NCBI GenBank assembly: GCA_963784995.1 | Contig: CAWATZ010000002.1 | Span: 1,054,001 to 1,118,000 of the forward strand | Source: CAWATZ01 sp963784995 | GTDB taxonomy: Bacteria; Planctomycetota; Planctomycetia; Gemmatales; Gemmataceae | Direction of reading: 5' to 3' | DNA length: 64,000 bases | Shown here: in pieces, positions 18,753 to 27,538 of the stretch | Position numbering within the stretch: the stretch's first letter is position 1 | Layout: each line of letters opens with the position of its first letter | Translations under genes and position numbers: made by a program | The notes under the pieces: generated by a model | Database searches by the model: none | What the model was told of the DNA's origin: nothing | What the model saw: the letters and a program-made list of their open reading frames with translations, nothing else

Positions 18753-18808
18753 GCGGCCCTGCGGGCTCCCAGGCCGCTTACTCCGCTGCGCTGCGTGCGC
18801 GGCTCGGC
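18722..18808. repeat. Inverted repeat ending the WD40 gene
   Basis: The arms are 37 bp (18722-18758 and 18772-18808) with one mismatch, which falls on the stop codon of the WD40 gene (tga in the left arm, taa-type in the mirrored arm). The arm begins gccgagccgcgcacgcag. It could serve as a transcription terminator hairpin, but there is no T-tract. Confidence 0.92.
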
Positions 18809-18921
18809 GGACCTGCCCAGTTCGCGCCGCTGTTGACGCTGCCGCGCCGTCGTGTTCTACTGGACGTACGGGAACACACGTGCGAACTCCCATTCCCCAT
18901 TCAACCGGGAGCGGCCCAACC

Positions 18922-19707
18922 ATGTCCGAGCGTCAGTTGCCAACTCCGGAGGACGATCTCGACCGCAAGCTGCTCGCCGACGTCGAGCGCGTGGGCTGGT
19001 CGGTCCTGGGCATTGAAGCGCATGAAGAAGGGCCTGACTTCGCCTACTCGCTGGGCATCTTCCACACGCTCAATCATCCGGAAATCCTGATCATGGGCCT
19101 GCGAATGACCACGGCCCAGCAGTTCATCAACAACATCGGCGACGCCATCCGGGCCGGCCGGCGCTTCCAGGGAGGCGACCGCAGCGACGAGTTTGCCGAG
19201 GGCTTTCCCCTGGCGTTCGTCGAGGTCGATCCGCGCTGGTATCGCAAGTATGTCGGCTATGCCCGCTGGTTCTATCGCGGCTCGGGGTTTCCTCTGCTTC
19301 AGTGCGTCTGGCCGGACAAGCAGGGCCTCTTTCCCTGGGAGCCGGAGTACGATTCCCGCTTCTTCCAGGCGCAGCGCATCCTGGGACCAGCCGGCAGCCT
19401 GACCGAGGGCTGGCTTTTTCCGGGCCCGCCCAACCAGGTTGCGATCACCACGCGACAGGTCATCCACGAAGGGCAGCCGATCCTCCACGTCACCCACGAC
19501 AAGGACGATGGCAACTGGCAATTCTTGACGGGCGATCCGGTGTCGATGAAGGACATGATGATCGTTTCCCTGATGGAGATCGTGAAGCGCGATCCGAGCG
19601 TGGGGGAGCTGGAGGACCTGCCTGCCGGCTGCGCGCCCCGGCGTGCGGCGCCCGGCATGGAATGGCAGAGGGAGCAGGCGGAGACAGAAACAGAGGAGAG
19701 TCAATGA
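18922..19707 (+). CDS. DUF4262 protein with C-terminal DUF2185/Imm33-like domain
   Basis: A 261-residue cytoplasmic protein. Residues 15-160 match the DUF4262 pattern (VERVGWSVLGIEAHEEGPDF, then SLGIFHTLNHPEILIMGL). Residues 175-240 resemble the DUF2185/Imm33 fold (REVIHEG-like start, then DDGNWQFLTGDP and VKRDPSVGELEDLPAG). DUF2185 domains are often immunity proteins of polymorphic toxin systems, but no toxin gene is visible here. The stop overlaps the start of the next gene (ATGA), so the two are probably co-translated. Confidence 0.72.
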   Translation: MSERQLPTPEDDLDRKLLADVERVGWSVLGIEAHEEGPDFAYSLGIFHTLNHPEILIMGLRMTTAQQFINNIGDAIRAGRRFQGGDRSDEFAEGFPLAFVEVDPRWYRKYVGYARWFYRGSGFPLLQCVWPDKQGLFPWEPEYDSRFFQAQRILGPAGSLTEGWLFPGPPNQVAITTRQVIHEGQPILHVTHDKDDGNWQFLTGDPVSMKDMMIVSLMEIVKRDPSVGELEDLPAGCAPRRAAPGMEWQREQAETETEESQ

Positions 19708-20675
19708 AGAGGCCATTCTTTTTCCGCTGCAAGCACTGCGACTTCCGTCTCAAAGCATCCGCGGACAGCAGCGGCGAGTTCGCCAACTGTCCCCAGTGCC
19801 AGGGCCGCATCGAGATCCCCGAACCCGAAGGTGGGCCGGTCCTCTACGAGATCGAGGACGAACCCTCGGAACCCTCCAGCCCCGAAACAGGGATCGCCGC
19901 CGGCCCCGCCGTTCCGGCTGCTCCCGCCAGCAAGCCCAAACTGGCCACGACCGACATCTGGCATCCCCCCGAGAACGCCAACGTCCCTCCGCCCCTGCGC
20001 TCGGCCCTGAATCAAGCGCAGGCCCTGGGCGGCACCGGCCAGGAAATCTCGGCCCTGGCGCTGCTCCTGCAAGCCGGCCGCGACCAGCTGTTTGAGCCGA
20101 GGAACCGGCCGCTGTGGAAGCCCTCGGCCCTGTGCCTGGTCCGCTGGGCCCAGAAAATGCTCGATTGGCTCCAGGACGAGGAACTCGACCTGTCGGGCCC
20201 CTTGCAGGACCTGCTCCAGCGGGCCGGGGAGAACCAGCGCTGGGGCGGGACGTTCACCTTTCGCAACTGCACCCTGTGCGACGGATCTCTCGAAGGGCTT
20301 CGTGGCTACCCTCAGGTGAAGACGGCTGCCGGCGTCGCCAGTCTGTGCTGTGCGGCCCCGGTCGAGGACGACTTCGCCCTGGTCGGGCTGATCGACACCC
20401 TCTGGCAGGCCCTGATGCTGGCCCGCATGCTGGACTCGGACAATCCGGAGGTGCAACCCACCCTGGACGCCCTGCCGGCCTGGCACAAGGTCCTGCTGAC
20501 GCCGGACACGCGCTCCTACTGGTGCCGGGTCATCGGCGGGCAGGGTCAGCTCAAACTCCGGGACTTGACTCCGGAAGCGATCGAACAATGGCTGGCCGAC
20601 CGGGGCGTTTCCTCCGAAGCGCTGCTGATGCGCGACTTCCTGCGCCTGGTCCAGGGAAGGAAACGCGGCCGGTAA
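19704..20675 (+). CDS. Zinc-ribbon protein of unknown function
   Basis: A 323-residue protein. The N-terminal zinc ribbon is plain (FRCKHCDFRLKA ... NCPQCQGRIEIP; two CxxC pairs, residues 8-36). A Pro/Glu/Ser-rich linker follows (40-85), then a helical domain that I do not recognise (90-323; PLWKPSALCLVRWAQKMLDW, TPEAIEQWLADRGV). The pattern of a ribbon plus a private domain is common in planctomycetes. The start overlaps the stop of the DUF4262 gene, suggesting that the two products work together. Confidence 0.65.
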   Translation: MKRPFFFRCKHCDFRLKASADSSGEFANCPQCQGRIEIPEPEGGPVLYEIEDEPSEPSSPETGIAAGPAVPAAPASKPKLATTDIWHPPENANVPPPLRSALNQAQALGGTGQEISALALLLQAGRDQLFEPRNRPLWKPSALCLVRWAQKMLDWLQDEELDLSGPLQDLLQRAGENQRWGGTFTFRNCTLCDGSLEGLRGYPQVKTAAGVASLCCAAPVEDDFALVGLIDTLWQALMLARMLDSDNPEVQPTLDALPAWHKVLLTPDTRSYWCRVIGGQGQLKLRDLTPEAIEQWLADRGVSSEALLMRDFLRLVQGRKRGR

Positions 20676-20816
20676 TCGCCGGGGCCTCTGGCGGAGTGAT
20701 GGGTAGCGGATTGTCCCCGGGTCCGGTAAAATGACTGACGTTGAATCGGAGACATTTGTGTCCGATGCCAGGGAATACTTGCGGTTCCGCCACGCACCAC
20801 CCGAGGGAAGTCAGCG

Positions 20817-23800
20817 ATGCCTTCCGTGATCCCATCCGAGGCGACACTGGGGTCGAACCTTCCCCCGGAGAGCCGGCACGGCGAGGTGGACAAGCCCGAT
20901 GGCCCGGTCCGCGTCTTGCTCGTGGACGATCAGCCGGCCAACCTGGTGGTCCTGCGGGCCATCCTCGACGGCATGGGCTACGTCCTTGTCGAAGCCCACT
21001 CCGGCGAGGAGGCCCTGCGTCTGCTCCAGCAGGACGAGTTTGCCCTGGTCCTGCTCGACGTGCTGATGCCGACGCTGGACGGCTTCGAGACGGCCCGGTT
21101 GATCCGCAGCCAGAAAACCTCCCGCCATACGCCCATTATCTTCCTGTCGGCTTACGAAACCGAGCAGTTCCCGGTCAAGAAAGCGTACAGTCTGGGTGCC
21201 GTCGATTACCTGCTCAAGCCGCTGGTGCCGGAAATCCTGCGCGCCAAGGTGGCCGGCCTGGTCGATCTGTACGAGCAGAAGCAGCAGGTCAAACGCCAGG
21301 GCGAGCTGCTGCGCCTGCTGGTCGAGGGGACGACCGACGTTGCCCTCTTCATGCTCGACCCCACCGGCCGCGTCCTCACCTGGAACCCCGGCGCGGAGCG
21401 GATCACCGGCTATCGCGCCGAGGAGGTCCTGGGCCGGAGTTTTTCGTGCTTCTATCCCGCGGAAGACGTCGAGGCCGGCCGACCGGAGCGGGAACTGCGG
21501 CTGGCCGTGGCCTCCGGCAAATACGAGGAGGAAAGCTGGCGGGTGCGCAAGGACGGCTCGCGGTTCTGGGCCAGCGTGGTCCTGACGGCCTTGCGCGACG
21601 TTGCCGGCCACGTCCGCGGCTTCTCCAAGATCACCCAGGACGTCACCGCCCGCCGCCAGGCCGAGGAGAACGCCCGGCGTCTTCTGGAAGAAGAGGCCGC
21701 CCGCCGCGCCATCCAGGAGAATGAGGAACGGCTCCGCTTTGCCCTCAATGCCGCTCGCATGATTGCCTGGGATTGGGACCTGACCACCGGCATTTGTGTG
21801 CGCTCCGAGAACGCGACCTCCATCCTGGGCCTGCAAACTGGTCCCATTGAGGAGTTCTTGCAGCAGGTCCATCCCGAGGACCGAGAACGGGTCGAGTCCG
21901 CCATTGCCGGGGCCGTCCATTCCGGAACTTCTTACGAAATCGAGTTCCGCATCCGCACCCTGGATGGCCGGACCCTGTGGGTGGTTGACCGTGCCGAGCC
22001 ACGCTTTGGCGACAAAGAGCAACGAGCCGGAAGCGTCAGCGACGGAGAACGCGGCACCGGCGCTGACGCGCCGGTGACACGGTCGGGAGACCGTGCCACA
22101 ACGGCGTCAGCCGAGCGCAGCGAGGAGAAGCCCGCCGTTGTGGCACGGTCTCCCGACCGTGTCACCGGCGTCTGCTGCGACATCACGGTGCGCAAACAGG
22201 CGGAGTTTGCCCTGCGTGCCAGCGAGCAGCGCTTCCGCCAGCTGGCCGACTCCATGCCTCCCATCGTCTGGACGACCACGCCCGAGGGCCAGACCGAATA
22301 CCTCAATCAGCGCTGGCATGAGCTGACGGGCCTGCCCGTCCGGAATCAGCCACTTGCCGAGGAGCTGAAGTCCGTCATCCATCCCGACGACCTGAACCAG
22401 GCCTCGGAGAGGTGGCAGCAAGCGTTGCAGACCGAGACGCCCTTCCAGATCGAGCTGCGCATCCTGGACCGCAAAGCCGGCGTCTACCGTTGGCACCTGG
22501 CCCGCGCCGTCCCCGGTCGGGATGAAAGCGGGCGCATCATTCGCTGGTACGGCACCAGCACCAACATCGACGAGCAGAAGCGTGCCGAGGAATCGTCCCG
22601 CTTCCTGGCCGAGGCCAGCGCCACCCTGGCTCGCGTGATCGATTACGAAACCACTCTGCAAAAGCTGGCCACCCTGGCCGTCCCCTGGTTCGCCGACTGG
22701 TGTGGGGTGGACATGAAGGAGCCCGACGCCGGCCTGCTGGCGCCGACAGGTCGCCTGCGCCGGCTGGCGGTGGCGCACGTGGACCCGTCCAAGGTCGAGA
22801 TGGCCCGGGAACTGCACCGCCGCTGGCCCCCGGACCCCAAGGCGGAGAAGGGACCGTACCACGTCCTGCGGACCGGGCAACCCGAGCTGATTCCGGAGAT
22901 CCCCGAGGAGGTGCTGCTCGCCGCCGGCCAGGACGAACAGCACCGGCGTGCCATCCTCGAGCTGGGGCTGGTGTCCTGGCTGTGCGTGGCCATCCAGGTT
23001 CGGGGGGAAACGCTGGGCGTCCTCTCCTTCGCGACCGCCGAGTCGGGCCGCCGCTATGGCCCGGCTGACCTCCGCCTGGCCGTGGACCTGGCCAACCGGG
23101 CCAGCATCGCCATCGAGAATGCCCAGCTGTACAGCGAGCTGCGCGAGGCCAGCCGGCGCAAGGACGAGTTCCTGGCCATGCTGGCCCACGAACTGCGCAA
23201 CCCGCTGGCGCCGATCCGCAATGCCTTGCAAATCATGAAGATGCCGTCTGCCACGCCCGCCGTCGTCGAGCAGGCCCGGGAGATGACCGAACGGCAGGTC
23301 CACACCATGGTCCGGCTCGTGGACGATCTGCTGGACGTGTCGCGGATCATGCGTGGCAAGATCGAACTGCGCAAGGAAGCGATCGACCTGGCCACCGTCG
23401 TGGCCCGGGCCGTGGAGACGGCCCAGCCGATCCTCGACAGCCAGGGACAGCAGCTGCTCGTGTCGCTGCCGGCCGAGCCGGTGCGCCTGGAAGCGGACCT
23501 GACCCGGCTGACGCAGGTGGTCGGCAACCTGCTGCACAACGCTGCCAAGTACTCGCAGCATTCCGGCCGGGTCTGGCTGAGTGCCGAGCGGCAAGGAAAC
23601 GAGGTGCTGCTGCGGGTCAAGGACGAGGGGGTCGGCATCCGTCCCGACCTGCTGTCCCACGTTTTCGATCTGTTCGTGCAGGGCGACCGCTCCCTGGAAC
23701 GGTCCCAGGGAGGCCTGGGCATTGGTTTGACGGTGGTGCGCAAGCTGGTCCAGATGCACGGCGGCAGCGTGACGGTCCACAGCAAGGGAGTCGGGCAGGG

Positions 23801-24284
23801 CAGTGAGTTCACGATCCGGCTGCCGGTCTTGAAAGAAGGGCCCAGGGCGGAGGAGTCCAGCCGCCCGAGTCAGCCGGCCCGGTCGCGGCACAGCCGGCGC
23901 GTCCTGGTCGTCGATGACAACGTGGACGCGGCCGAGAGCGTGGCCATGCTGGTGAAGATGTGTGGCCATGAAGTCCGGGTGGCGCATACCGGTCCGGACG
24001 CGCTGCAAGCCGCCGAGGTCTTCGAGCCGGAAATCATCGTGCTGGACATTGGCCTGCCCGGCATGAACGGCCACGAGGTCGCCTGCCGCTTGCGGCAGCA
24101 GCCGCGCTTCGCCCGGACCGTGCTGGCCGCCCTGACCGGCTACGGCCAGGAAGAGGATCGCCGCAAATCTCAGGAGGCCGGATTCAACTACCACCTCACC
24201 AAGCCAGTGGACCCCGACACCCTGCTGCGCCTGGTGAACGGCTTGCTGGGGAAACGAGACAGCGTTGCCGGCGGCAAGGCGTGA
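20817..24284 (+). CDS. Hybrid sensor histidine kinase (REC-PAS-PAS-PAS-GAF-HisKA-HATPase-REC)
   Basis: A 1155-residue cytoplasmic sensor kinase with no membrane helix. Domains: receiver (about 31-145, VLLVDDQPAN, acceptor Asp in LLDVLMP); PAS (165-285); PAS (305-460); PAS (465-590); GAF (600-765); dimerisation domain with H791 (FLAMLAHELRNPLAP); ATPase domain with N/G boxes (905-1015); a second receiver (about 1030-1145, VLVVDDNVDAAE). GAGGGAAG precedes the ATG. An in-frame palindrome enlarges the second PAS domain (codons about 418-451). No partner regulator is adjacent; an inverted repeat followed by T5 just after the gene may terminate it. Confidence 0.92.
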   Translation: MPSVIPSEATLGSNLPPESRHGEVDKPDGPVRVLLVDDQPANLVVLRAILDGMGYVLVEAHSGEEALRLLQQDEFALVLLDVLMPTLDGFETARLIRSQKTSRHTPIIFLSAYETEQFPVKKAYSLGAVDYLLKPLVPEILRAKVAGLVDLYEQKQQVKRQGELLRLLVEGTTDVALFMLDPTGRVLTWNPGAERITGYRAEEVLGRSFSCFYPAEDVEAGRPERELRLAVASGKYEEESWRVRKDGSRFWASVVLTALRDVAGHVRGFSKITQDVTARRQAEENARRLLEEEAARRAIQENEERLRFALNAARMIAWDWDLTTGICVRSENATSILGLQTGPIEEFLQQVHPEDRERVESAIAGAVHSGTSYEIEFRIRTLDGRTLWVVDRAEPRFGDKEQRAGSVSDGERGTGADAPVTRSGDRATTASAERSEEKPAVVARSPDRVTGVCCDITVRKQAEFALRASEQRFRQLADSMPPIVWTTTPEGQTEYLNQRWHELTGLPVRNQPLAEELKSVIHPDDLNQASERWQQALQTETPFQIELRILDRKAGVYRWHLARAVPGRDESGRIIRWYGTSTNIDEQKRAEESSRFLAEASATLARVIDYETTLQKLATLAVPWFADWCGVDMKEPDAGLLAPTGRLRRLAVAHVDPSKVEMARELHRRWPPDPKAEKGPYHVLRTGQPELIPEIPEEVLLAAGQDEQHRRAILELGLVSWLCVAIQVRGETLGVLSFATAESGRRYGPADLRLAVDLANRASIAIENAQLYSELREASRRKDEFLAMLAHELRNPLAPIRNALQIMKMPSATPAVVEQAREMTERQVHTMVRLVDDLLDVSRIMRGKIELRKEAIDLATVVARAVETAQPILDSQGQQLLVSLPAEPVRLEADLTRLTQVVGNLLHNAAKYSQHSGRVWLSAERQGNEVLLRVKDEGVGIRPDLLSHVFDLFVQGDRSLERSQGGLGIGLTVVRKLVQMHGGSVTVHSKGVGQGSEFTIRLPVLKEGPRAEESSRPSQPARSRHSRRVLVVDDNVDAAESVAMLVKMCGHEVRVAHTGPDALQAAEVFEPEIIVLDIGLPGMNGHEVACRLRQQPRFARTVLAALTGYGQEEDRRKSQEAGFNYHLTKPVDPDTLLRLVNGLLGKRDSVAGGKA
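22070..22169. repeat. Perfect inverted repeat inside the hybrid kinase gene
   Basis: The arms are 36 bp, perfect (22070-22105 and 22134-22169), with a 28-base loop. The arm begins gccggtgacacggtcggg. It is read through in frame (words VTRSGDRATT and VVARSPDRVTG) between the PAS core and its closing strand VCCDITVRKQAE. The bases just upstream (about 22030-22069) also look foreign to the PAS fold. Confidence 0.95.
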
Positions 24285-24295
24285 GCCCCCGGGTT

Positions 24296-24387
24296 GCGAC
24301 CCCGGGTTGCGCTGCGCTCCACCCGGGGCTTTACTCCTGCTTTCGGGAATAGAGCCCCGGGTGGAGCGCAGCGCAACCCGGGGTCGC
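24296..24387. terminator. Inverted repeat, possible terminator of the hybrid kinase gene
   Basis: Perfect 35-bp arms (24296-24330 and 24353-24387) with a 22-base loop, starting 11 bases after the kinase stop and followed directly by TTTTT. The sequence type (gcgaccccgggttgcgctgc) is like the other long palindromes of the window, so it may be a mobile palindrome that happens to act as a terminator. Confidence 0.6.
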
Positions 24388-24790
24388 TTTTTCCTCCGCG
24401 AATCGGCACTTGGTTTGCTATCGGAAAAAAAGTCTCAAAAAGCTCATTTTCGCTTGACAGGCCAATTCCGTCGGAGGTAGGATCGCGGCTGTTGTTTTGG
24501 ACAAGTCGAGGTTACCAATCAAGGAGGTGTGCCAGTCGATACGTCAAATCGTTCGTGGCGGAACCTGTCCAGGAGTTGGGCTTCGGCAAAGACGGCATTG
24601 GGTGGCAGCAGTTGACGTTTCCTGCTCCCCCATACACTTGAATGTGCAATCCGGCCTGACTCGCTTTGCAGGTTCCGCAGCGTTGCAACAGTCACGGCCC
24701 GAGGTGAGCATGAGAAGGCATCCTCACCCGGGCCACTTGTCCGCGCGGATCTTGCCTTCCAAAGCCCTCGTGTGAATACTGGATCGCAGC
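24388..24790. other. Region with a promoter-like site and no convincing gene
   Basis: A comparatively A/T-rich segment (24420-24470) leads into a plus-strand promoter-like pair: TTGACA at 24454-24459 and TAGGAT at 24478-24483 (18-base spacer). AAGGAGGTG follows at about 24520, but the downstream frames have no family features. On the minus strand the tail of the open frame of the neighbouring small gene crosses this stretch. It may be degraded sequence around the CRISPR remnant. Confidence 0.4.
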
Positions 24791-25307
24791 ATAACCACAG
24801 CCGTTGGGCCGTGGACCCATTGAAGCAACCTGATTGACGCGGACGGGGAATGCGGCGGCAAGCCATAACCACGGTTCTGGACCGTGGACCCATTGAAGTT
24901 TCACCGGGCCCCGGTCCGATTTCCAGATCGTAGCTGTAGAGGCTGGCCGACATCTCCTCGTCGGCAGTAATGTCCAGCCGGTAGTCTCCTGGAGCGGGAA
25001 ATGCGAAGAGAATGTGCCCCGCCAAGGCCAGGAATTTATGGCCGGCGGGAAACTGGCCGGTCGCGCGAGTGTTGGCCGGCTTGCCCATGTTTTGGCCGTC
25101 TGCGTTAATCAAGTTGAACTTGAGAGAAATTGTTTCCTCGCCCTGCTTGCTGGCCCGGCGGAGGAGCATCAGGTAAGGCAGTCGGATCTGAAACGGGAAC
25201 CGACCATTGGACGGCGAAAACTGACTCACGCAGGAGGTGATGGTCGTGTAGTCGCCGGGCGCCTGGTGCTGCACTTCCATTGCGAGAAAGAATGTTTGAA
25301 TTTCCAC
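24519..25307 (-). CDS. Small conserved hypothetical protein whose 3' end runs into the CRISPR remnant
   Basis: The first 136 residues look like a real conserved planctomycete domain, probably a beta-sandwich (EIQTFFLAMEVQHQAPGDY, PFQIRLPYLMLLRR, TGQFPAGHKFLALAGHI, FPAPGDYRLDITADEE, LYSYDLEIGPG). The function is unknown; it may belong to the DUF6941 group, but I am not certain. A GTG start at 25307 has GGAGGGA five bases upstream. From residue 137 the frame enters the repeats at 24899 and continues to 24519 as sequence without family features, so the native C-terminus or stop appears to have been lost. The true product may be only the first half. Confidence 0.55.
   Translation of the reverse strand: MEIQTFFLAMEVQHQAPGDYTTITSCVSQFSPSNGRFPFQIRLPYLMLLRRASKQGEETISLKFNLINADGQNMGKPANTRATGQFPAGHKFLALAGHILFAFPAPGDYRLDITADEEMSASLYSYDLEIGPGPGETSMGPRSRTVVMACRRIPRPRQSGCFNGSTAQRLWLCCDPVFTRGLWKARSARTSGPGEDAFSCSPRAVTVATLRNLQSESGRIAHSSVWGSRKRQLLPPNAVFAEAQLLDRFRHERFDVSTGTPP
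24791..24899 (+). CRISPR. Two-repeat CRISPR-like remnant
   Basis: Two repeats: 24791-24826 (36 bases) and 24865-24899 (35 bases), separated by a 38-base unique spacer. Both start ATAACCAC, hold an internal palindrome (CCACGG...CCGTGG in the second, CCACAG...CCGTGG in the first) and end in GTGGACCCATTGAAG, resembling the usual ATTGAAAC/G end of CRISPR repeats. Differences between the copies show decay. No cas gene or leader is visible. The translated minus strand gives the MGPRPNG-type peptide often mis-annotated from CRISPR arrays. Confidence 0.55.
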
Positions 25308-25392
25308 GGGGGCTCCCTCCGCCAGGAATAGTAGGACGGATTCGCCATCCGTCCCACGTCATTCGCTTCCTTGCCGGAATGATACCCAAACC

Positions 25393-27534
25393 TCACCCCG
25401 GAAGCCACAGCTGAAAGCAGGCCCCGCCCTCCGGCCCCGTGGCCCGCAAGGCGAGCCGGCCGCCCAGCAGCCTGGCCCAGCGCTGAGCCAGGGCCAGGCC
25501 CAGGCCCACGCCTCCGGTCACGTCTGCCGTTCGGCCGCGGCGGAAGGCGCGGAAGATCGACCGCCGTTCCGCCGGCGCCACTCCGGGTCCGCGATCCTCG
25601 ACCTCGAACACCACCCGACCCTGCTCCTGGCGGACGCGCAGCCACAGCCGGCAGTCTTCCGCACCCCGGCTGTACTTGCAGGCATTGTCGAGCAGGTTGG
25701 CCAGCACCTGCTGCACCAGGGCCGGGTCGGTCCGCAGTGCGGTTTCCGGCGGCAGCTGCATTTCCACCTGGAGCGTCTTGCCGGCGTCCTGGCAGCGGCC
25801 CTGCCAGGTCGATTGGACCTGGGTGAGCAGCTCGGCCACGGTCGCCTGGGTCCAGTTCAGCTGGGGCCGCTGCTTCTCCAGCCGGGAGAAGTCCAGTACG
25901 TTGCCGACCAGCCGATTGAGCCGGTCCGCCTCGGCGTTGAGGGTGTGCAGGTACTCCTCGCGCTGCTTTTCGTCGCGGACCATTCCTCCCAGGAGCATGT
26001 CCAGGTAGAGCCGGAGGGTGGTCAGCGGCGTGCGCAGCTCGTGGGTGACGGCGGAGACAAAGCGGATGCGCCGCTCCGACAGGTCCAGCAGCGAGGCGCC
26101 GCCCAGGTACGTGGCCAGCAGGGCGATGCCGGCAGCCGCCCAGGCCAGGCTCAGACCGACGCGCAGAGGCGTCCAGCCGGGATCGGCCGGGGCCTGGGCC
26201 GACCCGGTTTCGAGCTTGAAGGGAAGGGCGCTCATGGTGCGGTTCGGATCTTCCGGAAGCAGGTCCCGCTCCGGGACCAGGTCGGCTTCGGGGAACAGGT
26301 CGGTCACGACCTCCAGCAGCATCGGCCGGAGCCGATCCGCGGCCAGGATGATCCCCTGGCAGATTTCCTTGTCCTCGATCCGCACCATCCGCAACAGCAG
26401 CAGTCGCGGCTCCTCGCCCGGGCCCGCCTCGGCCCAGACCGGGACCATCGGGCTGAGATTGACTTCCGTCTCGGAACTGGCCGCCTCCTTCTTGCCCGGC
26501 CGAGGAAGGATTTCCTTGACTGGCGGAGGGGCCTTGGCCAACCACTGGGCCCCGTTCTCTTCGGTGGACCTCGTCACCTGGCTGCGCGGCAGACGCCGGG
26601 AGTTATCCTTGGGGTTGTCCATCCCCTGCTGGGAGTAGAAATTGCGGATGCGGGAATCGTTGTTGAGCGAGTTGGCGGAGTTCTGCCCGACCTCTTTCTG
26701 CTGGTTGAATCCCCCCATGCCATAAGGCATTTGCTGCCGCTGCCCGAGGTCTGGGAGATTGGCCGTCTGTTGTGCCGGGAAATTCGGTGGGATCGGCGGC
26801 TGGGAGCTGGGCACGGTCTGCGTGGGCTGATTGAGCGTTTGCGTATCGCTCGGAGGAATCGGCGGCGGAACCGGAGCGGGCTGCTGGCCCCCGCTGGCGT
26901 TCCCGGTGTAGAGCAGGGTGGTGTCGCGCAGGGTGGCCGGTTCGGTGCGCTGGCGGGCCAGGGCCAGCAGCTCTTGCGCCGGCAAGCGGCCCTTCAGGTC
27001 GTTCAGCAGCCGCTTCCGATCGGAGGTGACGTTGGGCAGAGCCGGCGTCGATACGGGAGCCCCCTTGGGATCCTGCGTGCAGCAGAGGAACTGCCGCAGC
27101 TTGGCATCGCGCAGCTGGCGAATCAGTTCGGGCGAAGGCACCTGCGGCGATTCCCAGCCCCGGGTGTTGATCTGGAAATGCAGCAGCATCCAGTCCGGCA
27201 GGTCAGCGCTGAGCAGCGGCGACAGCTCCAGCACAGTGCCGGCCGTCATGCAGGCCCCCTCGTTGTTGAACACCAGCGGCGGCGCGAAGATGGTGCTGTA
27301 GTGGTCGAAAGGCCGGCTCTGCTCGCGGGCCAGGATCGGCGTGATCCGGCCATCGAGCCGCCACATGGCGATGCGCAGGTTGTCGTCGTCCTTGGCCTGG
27401 CGGCGCTGGGCCAGCTGTTCCTGCTCCAGGCGCAGGGCGGCGGCGGTGGCCCAGCCCAGCCCGCCGACGACCAGGCCGCTGATGATCAGGAACGACAGCA
27501 GCCCGCCGCGCGGGCCTCGCAGCCACTCTTTCAT
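25393..27534 (-). CDS. Membrane sensor histidine kinase
   Basis: A 713-residue sensor. The first helix (LSFLIISGLVVGGLGWATAAAL, about 12-33) is followed by about 430 residues of extracytoplasmic domain with a Pro/Gln/Asn-rich middle (about 215-310). The second helix (LSLAWAAAGIALLATYLGG, about 460-480) precedes the kinase. The dimerisation domain has FVSAVTHELRTPLTT with the phospho-acceptor H498. The ATPase domain has LLDNACKYS (N box), VEDRGPGV and GGVGLGLALAQ. It starts 5 bases after the response-regulator stop, so the two form one operon and a cognate pair. The signal sensed is not apparent. Confidence 0.92.
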   Translation of the reverse strand: MKEWLRGPRGGLLSFLIISGLVVGGLGWATAAALRLEQEQLAQRRQAKDDDNLRIAMWRLDGRITPILAREQSRPFDHYSTIFAPPLVFNNEGACMTAGTVLELSPLLSADLPDWMLLHFQINTRGWESPQVPSPELIRQLRDAKLRQFLCCTQDPKGAPVSTPALPNVTSDRKRLLNDLKGRLPAQELLALARQRTEPATLRDTTLLYTGNASGGQQPAPVPPPIPPSDTQTLNQPTQTVPSSQPPIPPNFPAQQTANLPDLGQRQQMPYGMGGFNQQKEVGQNSANSLNNDSRIRNFYSQQGMDNPKDNSRRLPRSQVTRSTEENGAQWLAKAPPPVKEILPRPGKKEAASSETEVNLSPMVPVWAEAGPGEEPRLLLLRMVRIEDKEICQGIILAADRLRPMLLEVVTDLFPEADLVPERDLLPEDPNRTMSALPFKLETGSAQAPADPGWTPLRVGLSLAWAAAGIALLATYLGGASLLDLSERRIRFVSAVTHELRTPLTTLRLYLDMLLGGMVRDEKQREEYLHTLNAEADRLNRLVGNVLDFSRLEKQRPQLNWTQATVAELLTQVQSTWQGRCQDAGKTLQVEMQLPPETALRTDPALVQQVLANLLDNACKYSRGAEDCRLWLRVRQEQGRVVFEVEDRGPGVAPAERRSIFRAFRRGRTADVTGGVGLGLALAQRWARLLGGRLALRATGPEGGACFQLWLPG

Positions 27535-27538
27535 GGTG

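Noticed and set aside
24692..24904. Short open frame with WVHGPEPWLW and MGPRPNG words
   Set aside because: It is translated CRISPR-like repeat, a known source of false proteins.
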